A DNA stretch of 64,000 bases, taken from contig CM035433.1 in assembly GCA_020310875.1 (NCBI GenBank), positions 112,682,000-112,745,999 of the forward strand, written 5' to 3'. This document shows positions 10,932 to 22,286 of the stretch, one piece after another. The notes under the pieces were generated by a model. That model ran no database searches. It had not been told where the DNA came from and worked only from the letters and a program-made list of their open reading frames with translations. Within the stretch, counting starts at the first letter, position 1, and each line of letters starts with the position of its first letter. Source of the DNA: Ceratopteris richardii (Eukaryota > Streptophyta > Polypodiopsida > Polypodiales > Pteridaceae). Made by a program: the position numbers and the translations under genes.

Positions 10932-13900
10932 TAGTCTTTGTCGTCCTCGACAAAGCTGAGAAAAAAGTACCATACATAGCTGATCGAGGTCGTGTTGAGT
11001 CTTCATAGTCTTCAAGTCTTCAAGTCTTCAAGACTTCAAGTCTTTGGTACTGAGTGACACAATCCCCTTGCATACATCATGTTGGGCAACCCTTTGTAAG
11101 ACTAGAAAAGCCTTCACAAGAAGCCCCCAAACCTGATCGTCAAGGTAGCCAAATGAGGCCAAGAACTAAGTTGTGCCCAAGGGAGAATCTCCAAATTGCA
11201 CCTTGAAACCTGTGAAACCTCAAAATTATAGTCAAGAATTACCTTTAATTTCAGAACCTTAGAGTGAGCAAACATTTCAATCTAACTTCGGTGGCCCATG
11301 AGAGAAGGCATTGTCCGTGAGAAGTGTTTGACTATTCCCAAGTTGTAATGAGAGCCATAGAGCTTCCAAGACGCCAAAAGAGTCAAAACCCATCAATCTT
11401 CAAGTGGACAAGAAACCGAAAAACATCTATAACATTGCAAATTTCCAATAAGTGACCCTTGATTTATCATGAAAATCCTTTTCCAAGTCAAAAATGTATT
11501 GCAAACATAATGCTTGTGCACGTGTGACCATTTGCAATGGAAAGTAATAGATGTGGATTGTTGACCGTTCCTACTTATGCCACGTATATTTTTGTTATTT
11601 AGGTGTGTTGTGAGCATATGAGCATGAGTGATGTGTCTATAGAGCCTTTATGTCATTCCAACATATTAATGAAAACGTAATGCGCATCATTCCTTGAGAT
11701 GTAAATAACAAAACAAAGCCCATTCATCAAAGAAGAGTTTTTAGACGACCCCTATGGGGTAGTCATAACAACTCAAGCCAATGTCAAAGCAACACATGCT
11801 GCTAGAAAAACCAAACAACGGGAACCAAGTATACAAGTGTAAGGAATACCCAACAAGATTTGCAATTAGTGGTAGGGGTATGGACACTATCCCATATAAA
11901 ATGAGCATTCACATAACCCAAACACCAACAATAACAAGAGCATTGGGCGTGATCTCCAAGAAAACAGACATTCAAAATAATTTGCAGACACATTCAGACG
12001 CTCATAAGTTGGCCTTCATTAATTCCTCATCAAGAAAAGAGTGTCATAAGTTGGCTTGTGTGTGCAGGTGGGAGATTTGGATACCATTCCTTGATGGTGC
12101 AATCACAATTACTCCACCACACCCCCCAAAACACCGAGAATGAGCCTCACAGATTTAATTTCAATTTCATGTTGAGAATCGTTCAACACATGTAATGCTC
12201 TAGTTAAACACAGTAAAGACACCAGCTACTTAATAGAAATGCACGATTTTCTTCAATTCAGTGATCATGGGGAATAATTAAATTTGCGGGTTCTAGACAC
12301 GAAATGAGAGTTCACACCATAGAAGACAAACGTTTGTGAATGAACTATGTTATACATCTTCAAAATGTGATCTGTACCCATTCACAAGGCCTCTAAAAAA
12401 AATACATCGTTCATACAATTCTTTCATTTCAGGTTCTTACCAAAATCACTTTGCTAACTTTTGCAGAGTAGAGGACGAGAGCTTGTGATTGAATTCAATG
12501 TTATGTCACCGACAGATCAAGACTTCAGAAGTGACTACATTCAGCTAGTACATATGTTCTAGCTACCACCTCAGAGGGTGTGCATGCCCCCAACAGGTCT
12601 TTGTAGTATTCCATGCTTTTATGCAAGTTGAAAGAAGAAATGCCGAGTCTACCTTCAGCAATTGCATCCGTTTTGTCAAACATTACTGCCTAGGGGCAAG
12701 CACGAGACAACAATAAAAAGCTCTTATGACAAAATAGAATCAATGCCGCACCCGATGAACCTTGTTTGAGATGCAGGCAAGATATGAGGGAGTATTGTAG
12801 CAGAAAGAAGCAAAGAAGGATGGTCGTCTGCATGAAGCAGAAAATAACAGCTAAGAGAACTCCACGCAAATAGCATCAGTTTCCTCGATCGTTTGTTGCC
12901 TCACTTTGGGGATGATGTCTTGAGGATGGGGAGAGCTTCTGAGTGCACATCTCAAAAAATGTGCCTTTGATGTAGTGAAGCTTCCATACAATAGGAGGTG
13001 GAGTGAGCCAAATGCCTCCCAAGGGGGTGTCCTTCATGATGAAAACATATATCTCACAGATTTTTCTCCACAGACTTAGCACACACCCACCTTCTGAACT
13101 TAATAGAAAATCTAAACACACAAACCTATTGCAGAGCTGGACTCTACCTTGATGTAAAATGCATACAAGGACAATGCACAAATGAAGCACGCTTCACAGA
13201 ATAAGAAGAGAGGGAGGAAAAAAAAACTCATCTTCCACCCCCTCTGGAGTGCACTGAGGGATTCATCCACTAGATATGGCTGGGAGAAGCTGAGGAAATC
13301 AATTGCAGGGAAAGAACGTTAACGCAAGAATCATTGAGATTCATTTAATAGAGGTTTAGAACCCCAAACTTGATCAGTGGGCTCCTCCGATGGATTATGG
13401 AGAGTTGTAAAACCACCACCATATCCGCCTCTCAGAGCATAGAAAGTGGTCCAAATGAAGCTATGTCAACCCATATGGTGTGCAAACCGAGATTAAAACC
13501 TACTCTGATGTCCCCACATGCAAAGAAATGCCTTCACAGCTCGTCCTCCATTGTTCGAAATGACCGAGGAAGAGCTTCGCCTCTAAAAAAACTATGTAGC
13601 TTGATACAACGATGGAAGGGCATGACTTCTAGCAGGAGGCACGTCACTGAGACTTGTTCCCGGTTTAGCGCAGCTCTCAGGTCACTTCGTCAAGAGAAAA
13701 AGAGGAAGATGGGCAAGGGGAGCATCGCTCGACCCCAAACCCTCAAGAGTAGATGATAGGGGCAACAGAAGCTCCACCTAGACCCACAGCAATGTAGGAG
13801 GGTTAAGCCATGGCTTCACCTGTGCGGGATCAGTACTGCCCACAAGTTGGTAGAGCATGGCTCAACCTCCGGCACAGAGGGGAGCCATAGCTCACCCACA

Positions 13901-14662
13901 TCAGGTGAGTCAAAAGAGATGGAAGCCGACGAGATTTACCTTGAAATGCATAGATTTAAGGGGAAAAGGAAGGCAGCGGCCAGCTATTCGAATGATCTCC
14001 TCCACTATTGAGCAAAGTGAGAGAGGGAAGAGGAGAATCTTCCCACCTACTCCCACGGCCTACAGGCTGCAACCTCCTGCAAACCTCCTGCAAGGATTCT
14101 TGGCCATTCAAGCCATTCATTACGTAGATTAAAGGCAAACGTCTCTGGCCAACCCTCCACGATGTACCAACAACAATCACTTAAATTCATGATTTTCATA
14201 AAAAGGACCCTAGAGTCTACGCCTTTCACTTTCAAGACAAATGGGGCCTATGTACACACGCATGCGACATTTCAAGTGTGTAGTGGAGTTAGTTCAAATT
14301 TTAAGCCATAAAGCATTTTTAACATTTTCTTTCTTCAGGATAAAAAGAGGAGGAACAAGAGAGAGAATACACTCCCCATCTCCCTATCCACGGCACCACT
14401 CAAATCAAGAAACGATAGAATTTGAAAGTGATGCATATGTGAGTGTGTGGAAATGTGTGTATATGAGAGAGAGAAGGGGTCAGGGGGGGTTTTCTTGTGC
14501 CATAAACAAAAAATGAACTCAAACTACTCAAAAATTAAAAGAAGAGAGGTACCCAAGGCCAACCGAAGGCCACACGGATCCACAACTCAATCCAAGTGTG
14601 AGGTGCATCCACAAAGTGTAGGCACGGCAAGCTTGAAAAAACCCAACAGCTAAAGGCGGACG
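10932..14662 (-). other. internal region of the nested element, no recognisable coding capacity
   Basis: About 3.7 kb without any retroelement protein motif. Short open frames occur, for example 13370-13756 on the plus strand and 12876-13190 on the minus strand, but none is conserved-looking or in a consistent orientation. A short tandem repeat of TTCAAGTC units lies at about 11010-11045. Close to the polypurine tract is GTCGAGGACGAC (minus, 10951-10940), a string also found next to other polypurine tracts in this window. Confidence 0.6.
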
Positions 14663-14680
14663 TCCCCGACAATGGCGCCA
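14663..14680 (-). other. primer-binding site of the nested element
   Basis: On the minus strand it reads TGGCGCCATTGTCGGGGA, three bases inside the 5' LTR. It resembles the TGGCGCCGTTGCCGGGGA type of site used by many plant gypsy elements and fixes the element's orientation. Confidence 0.85.
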
Positions 14681-14683
14681 AAA

Positions 14684-15410
14684 TGTTGAGAAAAGGGGAA
14701 CAACAGACCCTAACCGCCTCACATGGAAGTGAGAGGTTCTTCCAAGAGGAGTTGCAAGAAGTGTAAGCAACGCACACACACCCACGTCCATGAACAATGG
14801 CACCATGGCCAATGTCAAAAGGAACAAGGGAGGGCAATGCTCACACACAAGACAACCCCAAGTGCCAAACGCACACACATGGATCAACGCCTAGCACACA
14901 AGGAGAAATGTGGAAGCCAAATGATCCTTCATTCCATTAGCATGGAGGCCAAGGCCATGGCCAAGGGACCCCCCTTTTACAAAATGAGCTTCTCCTTATA
15001 TAAGAGAGGAGAGGGATCCGTTGAATACAAGTGGCCAAAGGCTTTATTAACTAAAGATGTTCTAAAAAAAGGTAGGTAGTTGGAAAAATCAAAAAGGGAA
15101 TCTTCTTAGAGAGAGAGAGAGCTCTTGCACGTATCCAAAAGAGAGCTCTCATTTCTAAAATAGGACAAGGATTCAAAAAGAAGCCTTTTACAAAAAAAGA
15201 AGGGTAAGGTTGAGTTTTTATGGGTTTTCTCACAAAAGGAAGTAAGAGAGAGTTCCTATGAAGAACTTATAAAAAAGGAAAAATGGGAAATTTGGGAGAC
15301 CGCCACAAGAGGCTTTGAACCTCCAAGTATCCTTAGCTTCGAGGGAGGCCTCTAAGTACTCCATAGCCTTCATAGCTTCATGGGTCCTTCATAACTTCAA
15401 GGTTCCAACA
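14684..15410 (-). repeat. 5' LTR of the nested non-autonomous element
   Basis: 727 bp. It differs from the left copy by scattered substitutions and one extra AG in a GA-repeat near 15110. A TTATATAA box lies at about 14996-15003. CTGGG follows at 15411. Confidence 0.92.
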
Positions 15411-15415
15411 CTGGG
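15411..15415. repeat. target-site duplication CTGGG, right copy
   Basis: Matches 10190-10194. Confidence 0.9.
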
Positions 15416-15728
15416 ACTATGGCTCTATTCAAATTTTTCCTCCGCAGCTGCATACTTTACAAGAATCACATTAGCTGGGGTTGGAGGTTGTTGAGCTAAC
15501 ATAGGTTGAGGCCTTTGTTGGTTTTGGTAGGGTTGTTGATAGGATTGCGGTGGTCTACCATATTGCTGTGGAGGGTACTGGTTCTGGTATCTTCCCTGTT
15601 GTGGATAGGGCTGAGGGTAGGTTTGCCTAACTGCTTGCTTATTGTATGGGCAGTCTTGTGCTGTGTGATTTGTGTATCTCCGTTCTATGGTGCAATATTG
15701 GCTACTAGGGTTCACTTGGGGTTGAGCC
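15416..15728 (-). pseudogene. gypsy gag, middle part stranded between two insertions
   Basis: About 310 bp of host gag lies between the two nested elements. It encodes a glutamine-, proline- and tyrosine-rich stretch (QPYPQQGRYQNQYPPQQYGR) after a degenerate zinc-knuckle-like sequence that lacks the second cysteine. Its ATG-like codon at 15730-15728 is simply internal: once the copia element and one target duplication are removed, the codon register joins exactly to the gag segment ending at 22287. A TAG at 15427-15425 and a register change against the next gag segment show decay. Confidence 0.75.
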
Positions 15729-15733
15729 ATGAT
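15729..15733. repeat. target-site duplication ATGAT, left copy
   Basis: Identical to 22287-22291 on the far side of the copia insertion. Confidence 0.9.
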
Positions 15734-16865
15734 TGTTGGATGTGATGGCTGGATGCAATCAGAAGATCAAGCTGGTGCTGCAAATCCTGCTTCACACCTG
15801 CCCTCCTTTGACTCTAGATATGCTTAGTAGACTCCTTGAGCTTCCAAATGACACCAAAATATGCTATATGTACTTTGGAAATGAGTTGAGTAATGATTGG
15901 ATCAAAACAGACTACTTGTGATTTCAAGAATCCTGAAAAACTTGCTATATTCGTACTGACACCTGCTCAGAGTTATGCTCAGTGTGACCAGCACACTTAA
16001 AATTGATCTAATTGCTTTTGGACATATTCAATTAGCTTAACAAGCTTTCATTTGCAATTGAAATGAGAGGAAATGACAAACCACACTCTGAGAAATCAAT
16101 TTAGCAAACTTAGGTGTACCCTCGACTTTTTAGGAGACTTACAGTCAGAGACCAGTGAGGACCCCGACTGAGATTTCTCTGTGATGGTAGATCCAATTGC
16201 CTTGAAAATTAGTAGGAGTATAGTAGACTTTGAGCTGAATCCAATGCACTTTGAATCATCCAATTTGGTTCAGTAGATCTTGAGATATGCTCCTTTGAAG
16301 TTGACAGAGTTGGAGGTAGTCACTCAGAGAAAACAGAGACTATGAATATATGTATATTGATTAAATCTAATGATTGTACATTCCCATTGACATGTAATGT
16401 GATGCTCAATGGTACTCAGAGGTGTAGGCTATGGTGTAGCTCACACACACTTAATGATTGGCTCAGAATTGCTCGGGAGGAGTGAAGATGCCCGCGACTT
16501 TTGACTTGTAGATTATATAGAGATTGAGCGAGATTTTTGAATTTCAAAATCATGTCAATCTCCTAGAATCTTGTACCTAAAAATGAATGAGATATTCTCT
16601 CAATCATTCACCTACTCATTCAATCAAATTTTCCACGACTTTCTCTGTTAGGTGTGATTACATGAGTGGTTAAAGTCACATAGACTTTTACATGAGATAA
16701 AAGGTAAGAATCAATAAGACTAGGTTCCTATGGTTATTGATTCTTGTACATATATCCTTCAAGGTCCAAGCTTTATGTAAATTCTTCAAAGTTGATATCC
16801 AAGCCAAGTCTTCCAAACCTTCCAATGTTCCAAGCCAATGTGTGTAGGCTTGTTTTGCACCAACA
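15734..16865 (-). repeat. 3' LTR of copia element 1
   Basis: 1,132 bp, ending CCAACA on the plus strand beside the polypurine tract. On the minus strand a CTATATAAT box lies near 16520-16512. A CGACTTTTTAGGA block near 16122-16134 recurs in the LTRs of every copia family copy here. Confidence 0.93.
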
Positions 16866-16880
16866 GCTCCCCCTCAAGCC
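16866..16880 (-). other. polypurine tract of copia element 1
   Basis: On the minus strand it reads GGCTTGAGGGGGAGC, directly before the 3' LTR. The same tract is found in the other copia copies of the family. Confidence 0.85.
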
Positions 16881-16906
16881 AAACACTTTGGCTCAAGTCT
16901 TCATCT

Positions 16907-19900
16907 CTAATCTTCAATTATTTCCTGCAATCCAATCATGGATTTAAATCTGCATAGCTTGCTTCCATCCAGAGCTTTAGTAAGTAAATCTGCACATTGT
17001 ATATTAGTAGACACATATGATAATTGAATTTCTTTGCTAAGTAACTTCTCCCTCACATAGTGGTAGTGAACCTCTATGTGTTTTGTCCTAGCATGATAAA
17101 TTGGATTAGCTGCTAGGTGAAGAGAACTTGTGTTATCACCAAATATGATTGGTGGCCTTGTGTATAGGCCCAATTCTGAATATAATAGCTTCAACCATAT
17201 GGCTTCTTGAGTGGCATTGGCTAGCCCTCTGTACTCTGCCTCAGTAGATGATAGAGCTACTATGGGTTGTTTCTTAGATGACCAAGAAATTGGTTTATCA
17301 CCTGCAAAACATATGTAACCAGATGTACTTCTCCTGTCATCCTTGCAACCTGCCCAATCTGCATCTGAGTATACCTTAATATCAATATCTGATGAATAAG
17401 GAAAGTACAGACCATGATTTTGTGTTCCCTTCAGGTACTTTACTATCTTCTTGGCTGCTTCCAAATGTGGTACTCTTGGTTTATGCATAAATTGGCTAAG
17501 TACACTAACACCATATGATATATCAATCCTGGTTAAGGTAGCATAATTAAGACTACCTACCAAACGTTGGTAACCTGTAATATCCTTGAGTTCTTCTCCT
17601 TCATGTGCACTGAGTTTGTGGTTGACCTCCATAGGAATGTTTGAGACTTTAGCTTCCTGCAAATTAAACTTCTTGACCATGTCCTGAATGTACTTCTTCT
17701 GAGTAATAAATATACCTGAATTTGTGTAGACCAATTCAAGTCCTAGGAAGTACTTCAACAATCCAAGATCATTGATCTTGAATTCCTTCATCATTTGTCC
17801 TTTGATGTGTCTTATTCCCTAAACATCATTTCCTGTAATAATGATGTCATCAACATAGACACACAAGTATATTACCTCTGAATTGTTCCTTTTTATAAAC
17901 AATGAAGTATCTGCTTTACTCATCACAAATCCTTGATCTAGGAGATAGGTTGTCAACCTGTAATTCCATGCTCTAGGTGCCTGCTTCAATCCATACAGAG
18001 CCTTCTTCAATTTACAAACATGATTTACCTTATTAGGATCCTCATAGCCAGGTGGTTGTGACATGTAGACTTCTTCAGATATCCATCCATTCAAGAATGC
18101 ATTCTTCACATCCAATTGGTACATGTTCCAATTCTTGGATGCAGCTACACTCACCATAACTCTGATAGTTGGCATCTTGGCCACAGGAGAAAATGTCTCC
18201 TCATAATCAATGCCTTGGGTTTATGCAAAACCCTTGGCTACCAACCTAGCTTTATACCTGTTTATTGTACCATCTGAGTTTCTTTTGAGTTTGTAGATCC
18301 ATCTGGATCCTATCACCTTCATGGAGTCCTTCTTGGGTACCAAGTCCCAAGTATCACTCTCCTTGAGAGCCTCCATTTCTTCATCCATTGCTTCCTTCCA
18401 TTGTGGTTTAGTAATTGCTTCTTCAAATGTACCTGGTTCTTCATTCAAGATATCCTTTGCAAGATATACAGAGTGCTTGGTTACAAGTGAAGTATCATAC
18501 CCATACCTAATAGGTTTCTTCTTTTCTCTTTGAGATCTCCTCATAGCTTGAGTTGAGGATTCTGGATTGTCTTCTAGTTGCTTCATCTTCATCTTCCCTT
18601 TGGATTTCCAAGCCTTGAACTCTTCAATGTTGATGGTGTCTTCATCATCTGAGCTTGTGTCCTCTTTCTGAGTTGGTTCTTGCCTGATAAGTTTTGGAAA
18701 GTCTTCTTCCATATCATAAGGTAGGCTAACTTTCCTGCACTCATTCTCATACCATGAATCATTTTCATCAAAGATGACATCTCTGCTTACCTTGAAGCCT
18801 TTGTTTGAGGGGTTATAAAACCTGTATCCCTTCTGATTCAAATCATAACCAATGAAGATACACTTTTCAGCCTTAGGGTCTAGCTTTCCCCTTACCTGTG
18901 AGGGAATATGCACATATGCTACACACCCAAAGATTTTGCAATGATCCAGAGATGGTCTCTTACCATGCCAAGCCTCATAGGGTGTCATTCCATCAAGTGT
19001 CTTTGATGGCAACTTGTTAATTAAGTATGTGGCAGTAGATACACTCTCTGCCCAAAGATAATTTGGCAATTTCTTTTCATTTAACATAGATCTAGCTGTC
19101 TCTACAATGAGTCTATTCCTTCTTTCAGCTACCCCATTTTGTTCAGGTGAGTACCTTGTAGTAATCTCCCTCTTGATGCCTCTTTCCTGCAAGAAATCTT
19201 CAAAGTCATTGGAGAAGTATTCTCCACCACCATCTGACCTTAGCCTCTTCAATTGTCTACCTGTTTGATTTTCAACTAATGCAAGATACCTTTTGAAACA
19301 ATTAAATACTTCATCCTTATGTTTCATGAAGTATAAGACAGTCCACCTGCTATAGTCATCAATAAAGGACACATAGTACCTTGATCCAGATATGGATGGC
19401 TCCTTGCTAGGTCCCCAAACATTTGTATGCACCAATTCCAGATAATCTTCATGCATAAAACCTTTCTTTGTATATGGCAATCTGTGTGACTTACCAAATT
19501 GACAAGCCCCTCACTTGTATATCATATGTTGCTTGGATACATTAGGTATCCCAAGCACACATTGATCTCTACTCATTTGTTTTAGAGTCCTCTCTCCAAT
19601 GTGACCTAATCTCTTGTGCCAAATCTCCAATTCTGATAGGGTTTGGTCCTTATAGTTGTACAAAGCAATACTCTTAGTGTCTTCAAGTTCAAAGGTAAAC
19701 AATGTACCTGATTTTTCTCCCTTGGCTATCCTTCTGAATCCATGTCTTGGATCCTCCACATATGCACCATGTTGAGTGAACCTGACCTGTAGACCTTTTT
19801 CAACAATCTGACCTACACTCATCAGATTCTTGGTGATTGTTGGAACATACAACACTCTGCTTAGTAAATTCTGATTACCATCACTTGTTTTGACATTACC

Positions 19901-21127
19901 TACTTTAACAACTGAATGTTTAGTGTCATCACCTGTCTGCACTTGGTGCTTGCCTTTAGGTTCTTCCAAATCAGAGAGTAAGGCAACATTTCCAGCTACA
20001 TGGTTAGAGCAACCTGAATCAATATAGAACAAATGATCATCATTGATACCAGATTTTGATGTCATGTTCATGATCAACAAGGAATCATCTTGATCCTCTG
20101 CATAATTGTTGTAATCCTTCCTATTTCTATATCCACCTTGATAGTTGCCATTGTGATTGTAGTTGTTGTTGTAACTATTGTTGTAGCCATGGTAGCCTTG
20201 AGATTGATTGAATCTTCCTCTGCCTTGAGAGTATCCTCCTCTTTGGTGACCTCTTCCTCTTTGGTTCTTGTAATTTTTGTAGCATTCATCTGTAGTGTGG
20301 TTAGACAAACCACAAATATTGCATGGAGATTGATTGTAGGGTCTCCCCCTACCTGACTTACCTCCTCTGCCCCTACCTCTAGATGATCTACCTCTCCCTG
20401 CATAGTTTGCTTGGGAGGTAGAGCCTTCTTCATCAACCTTCTTGCTTTTACCCTTGTCTTTAGTCTTCTTATCAGTATATAGGGCAGAGGGATTGTTACC
20501 TTTTGATTGCTCTCCATTCTTTGTGATCTTTGCTTCATGTGTAAAGAGTTGTCCAATCAGAGTTGTTAGATCAGGTGCTTGGATGTCCATATACAAGTCC
20601 ATTGCTGTGGTAAAGCTCTCCCATTTGTCATCTGCCTTTAGTCCATTGATCACTTGTCTGACTATCTGCTCTTCCTCAATTTCTTCTCCAACACTTGCAA
20701 GTTGATCTGCAATGTCTTTGACTTTGGTGACAAAATCTGAGACACATTGTTTTGATTGCTTCCTAAGAGTTGTAAACTCAATCCATAGCTGATTCTTTCT
20801 GGCCCTTGTGCTTGATGAAAAATATGTTGACAAGGTTTCCCAAGTCTCTTGGGAAGTCTTACAATTCCTTATATGAGGTAGAAGGAAATCAGAAATAGAG
20901 TTTAGAAGATATGACCTTGCCAAAGCATCTTTTGCACACCATTGGTTGAGCCTCTCATGTTCATCCTTTGTAGGTAGGCCTCTGGTCTTGAATGAGGGCA
21001 ACTCCTCATCTCCTGATATGTATCCATACAAGCTTCTCCCTTGTAGATAGGTCTTCATTCTCAATGACCAAGCCTGGTAATTATTTCTATCCAATTTGTC
21101 AATGAAGGAAGGGAAACCATCACCCAT
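16907..21127 (-). pseudogene. copia element 1 Gag-Pol polyprotein, three nonsense codons
   Basis: One frame of about 1,400 codons starts at the ATG at 21127 (MGDGFPSFIDKLDRNNYQAW). In order it has: a UBN2-type gag; a zinc knuckle [14 protein letters not shown] after an RG/GY-rich stretch; protease ([14 protein letters not shown]); pre-integrase HKRLGH..CGACQFG; integrase ([29 protein letters not shown]); RT ([24 protein letters not shown]); and RNase H ([29 protein letters not shown]). Stops replace the Cys of KCGACQFG (about 19512), a Gln after KGFA (about 18220) and a Gln after TGNDV (about 17818). There are no frameshifts, so inactivation is recent. Comparison with copia element 4 shows the same family. 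Confidence 0.93.
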
Positions 21128-21140
21128 GATTACCTTATTA

Positions 21141-21152
21141 GCTCTGATACCA
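21141..21152 (-). other. primer-binding site of copia element 1
   Basis: On the minus strand it reads TGGTATCAGAGC, complementary to the 3' end of initiator methionine tRNA, one base from the 5' LTR. Confidence 0.9.
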
Positions 21153-21153
21153 C

Positions 21154-22286
21154 TATTGGATGTGATGGCTGGATGCAATCAGAAGATCAAGCTGGTGCTG
21201 CAAATCCTGCTTCACACCTGCCCTCCTTTGACTCCAGATATGCTTAGTAAACTCCTTGAGCTTCCAAATGACACCAAAATATGCTATATGTACTTTGGAA
21301 ATGAGTTGAGTAATGATTGGATCAAAACAGACTAATTGTGATTTCAAGAATCCTGAAAAACTTGCTATATTGGTACTGACACCTACTCAGAGTTATGCTC
21401 AGTGTGACCAGCACACTTAAAATTGATCTAATTGCTTTTGGACATATTCAATTAGCTTAACAAGCTTTCATTTGCAATTGAAATGAGAGGAAATGACAAA
21501 CCACACTCTGAGAAATCAATTTAGCAAACTTAGGTGTACCCCCGACTTTTTAGGAGACTTACAGTCAGAGACCAGTGAGCACCCCGACTAAGATTTCTCT
21601 GTGATGGTAGATCCAATTGCCTTGAAAATTAGTAGGAGTATAGTAGACTTTGAGCTGAATCCAATGCACTTTGAATCATCCAATTTGGTTCAGTAGATCT
21701 TGAGATATGCTCCTTTGAAGTTGACAGAGTTGGAGGTAGTCACTCAGAGAAAACAGAGACTATGAATATATGTATATTGATTAAATCTAATGATTGTACA
21801 TTCCCATTGACATGTAATGTGATGCTCAATGGTACTCAGAGGTGTAGGCTATGGTGTAGCTCACACACACTTAATGATTGGCTCAGAATTGCCTCGGGAG
21901 GAGTGAAGATGCCCGCGACTTTTGACTTGTAGATTATATAGAGATTGAGTGAGATTTTTGAATTTCAAAATCATGTCAATCTCCTAGAATCTTGTACCTA
22001 AAAATGAATGAGATATTCTCTCAATCATTCACCTACTCATTCAATCAAATTTTCCACGACTTTCTCTGTTAGGTGTGATTACATGAGTGGTTAAAGTCAC
22101 ATAGACTTTTACATGAGATAAAAGGTAAGAATCAATAAGACTAGGTTCCTATGGTTATTGATTCTTGTACATATATCCTTCAAGGTCCAAGCTTTATGTA
22201 AATTCTTCAAAGTTGATATCCAAGCCAAGTCTTCCAAAGCTTCCAATGTTCCAAGCCAATGTGTGTAGGCTTGTTTTGCACCAACA
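21154..22286 (-). repeat. 5' LTR of copia element 1
   Basis: 1,133 bp and about 99% identical by eye to 15734-16865. Its inner terminus reads TA where TG is expected on the plus strand. Host gag resumes after ATGAT at 22287-22291. Confidence 0.93.

Larger units (their letters stand above)
10195..15410 (-). mobile_element. nested non-autonomous LTR retrotransposon (LARD-like)
   Basis: The element is 5,216 bp, with LTRs of 725 and 727 bp that start TG and end CA, and a perfect 5-bp target duplication. On the minus strand the primer-binding site lies next to the right LTR and a purine-rich tract next to the left one, so it is oriented like its host. The 3.76 kb internal region has no gag, protease, RT or integrase motif in any frame I examined. 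This is the pattern of large retrotransposon derivatives that move using enzymes of other elements. The LTRs differ at roughly ten to a dozen positions, so it is fairly young. Confidence 0.9.
15734..22286 (-). mobile_element. Ty1/copia element 1, full length, nested in gypsy gag
   Basis: 6,553 bp with 1.13 kb LTRs, a tRNA-iMet type primer-binding site, a polypurine tract and a single polyprotein frame. The perfect ATGAT duplication and LTRs that differ at roughly a dozen sites point to a recent insertion. It is in the same orientation as the gypsy element it interrupts. Three nonsense codons make this copy defective, although every domain is present. Confidence 0.95.

Noticed and set aside
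13370-14132. Host or element genes inside the nested non-autonomous element
   Set aside because: The frames are short and on the strand opposite to the element, with no motif or repeat of a known protein.
20090-20356. Hydrophobic frame opposite copia element 1 gag, resembling a membrane protein
   Set aside because: It is the antisense shadow of the Asn/Tyr/Gly-rich gag stretch. The same artefact appears opposite the gag of elements 3 and 4 (56089-56337, 50975-51220).
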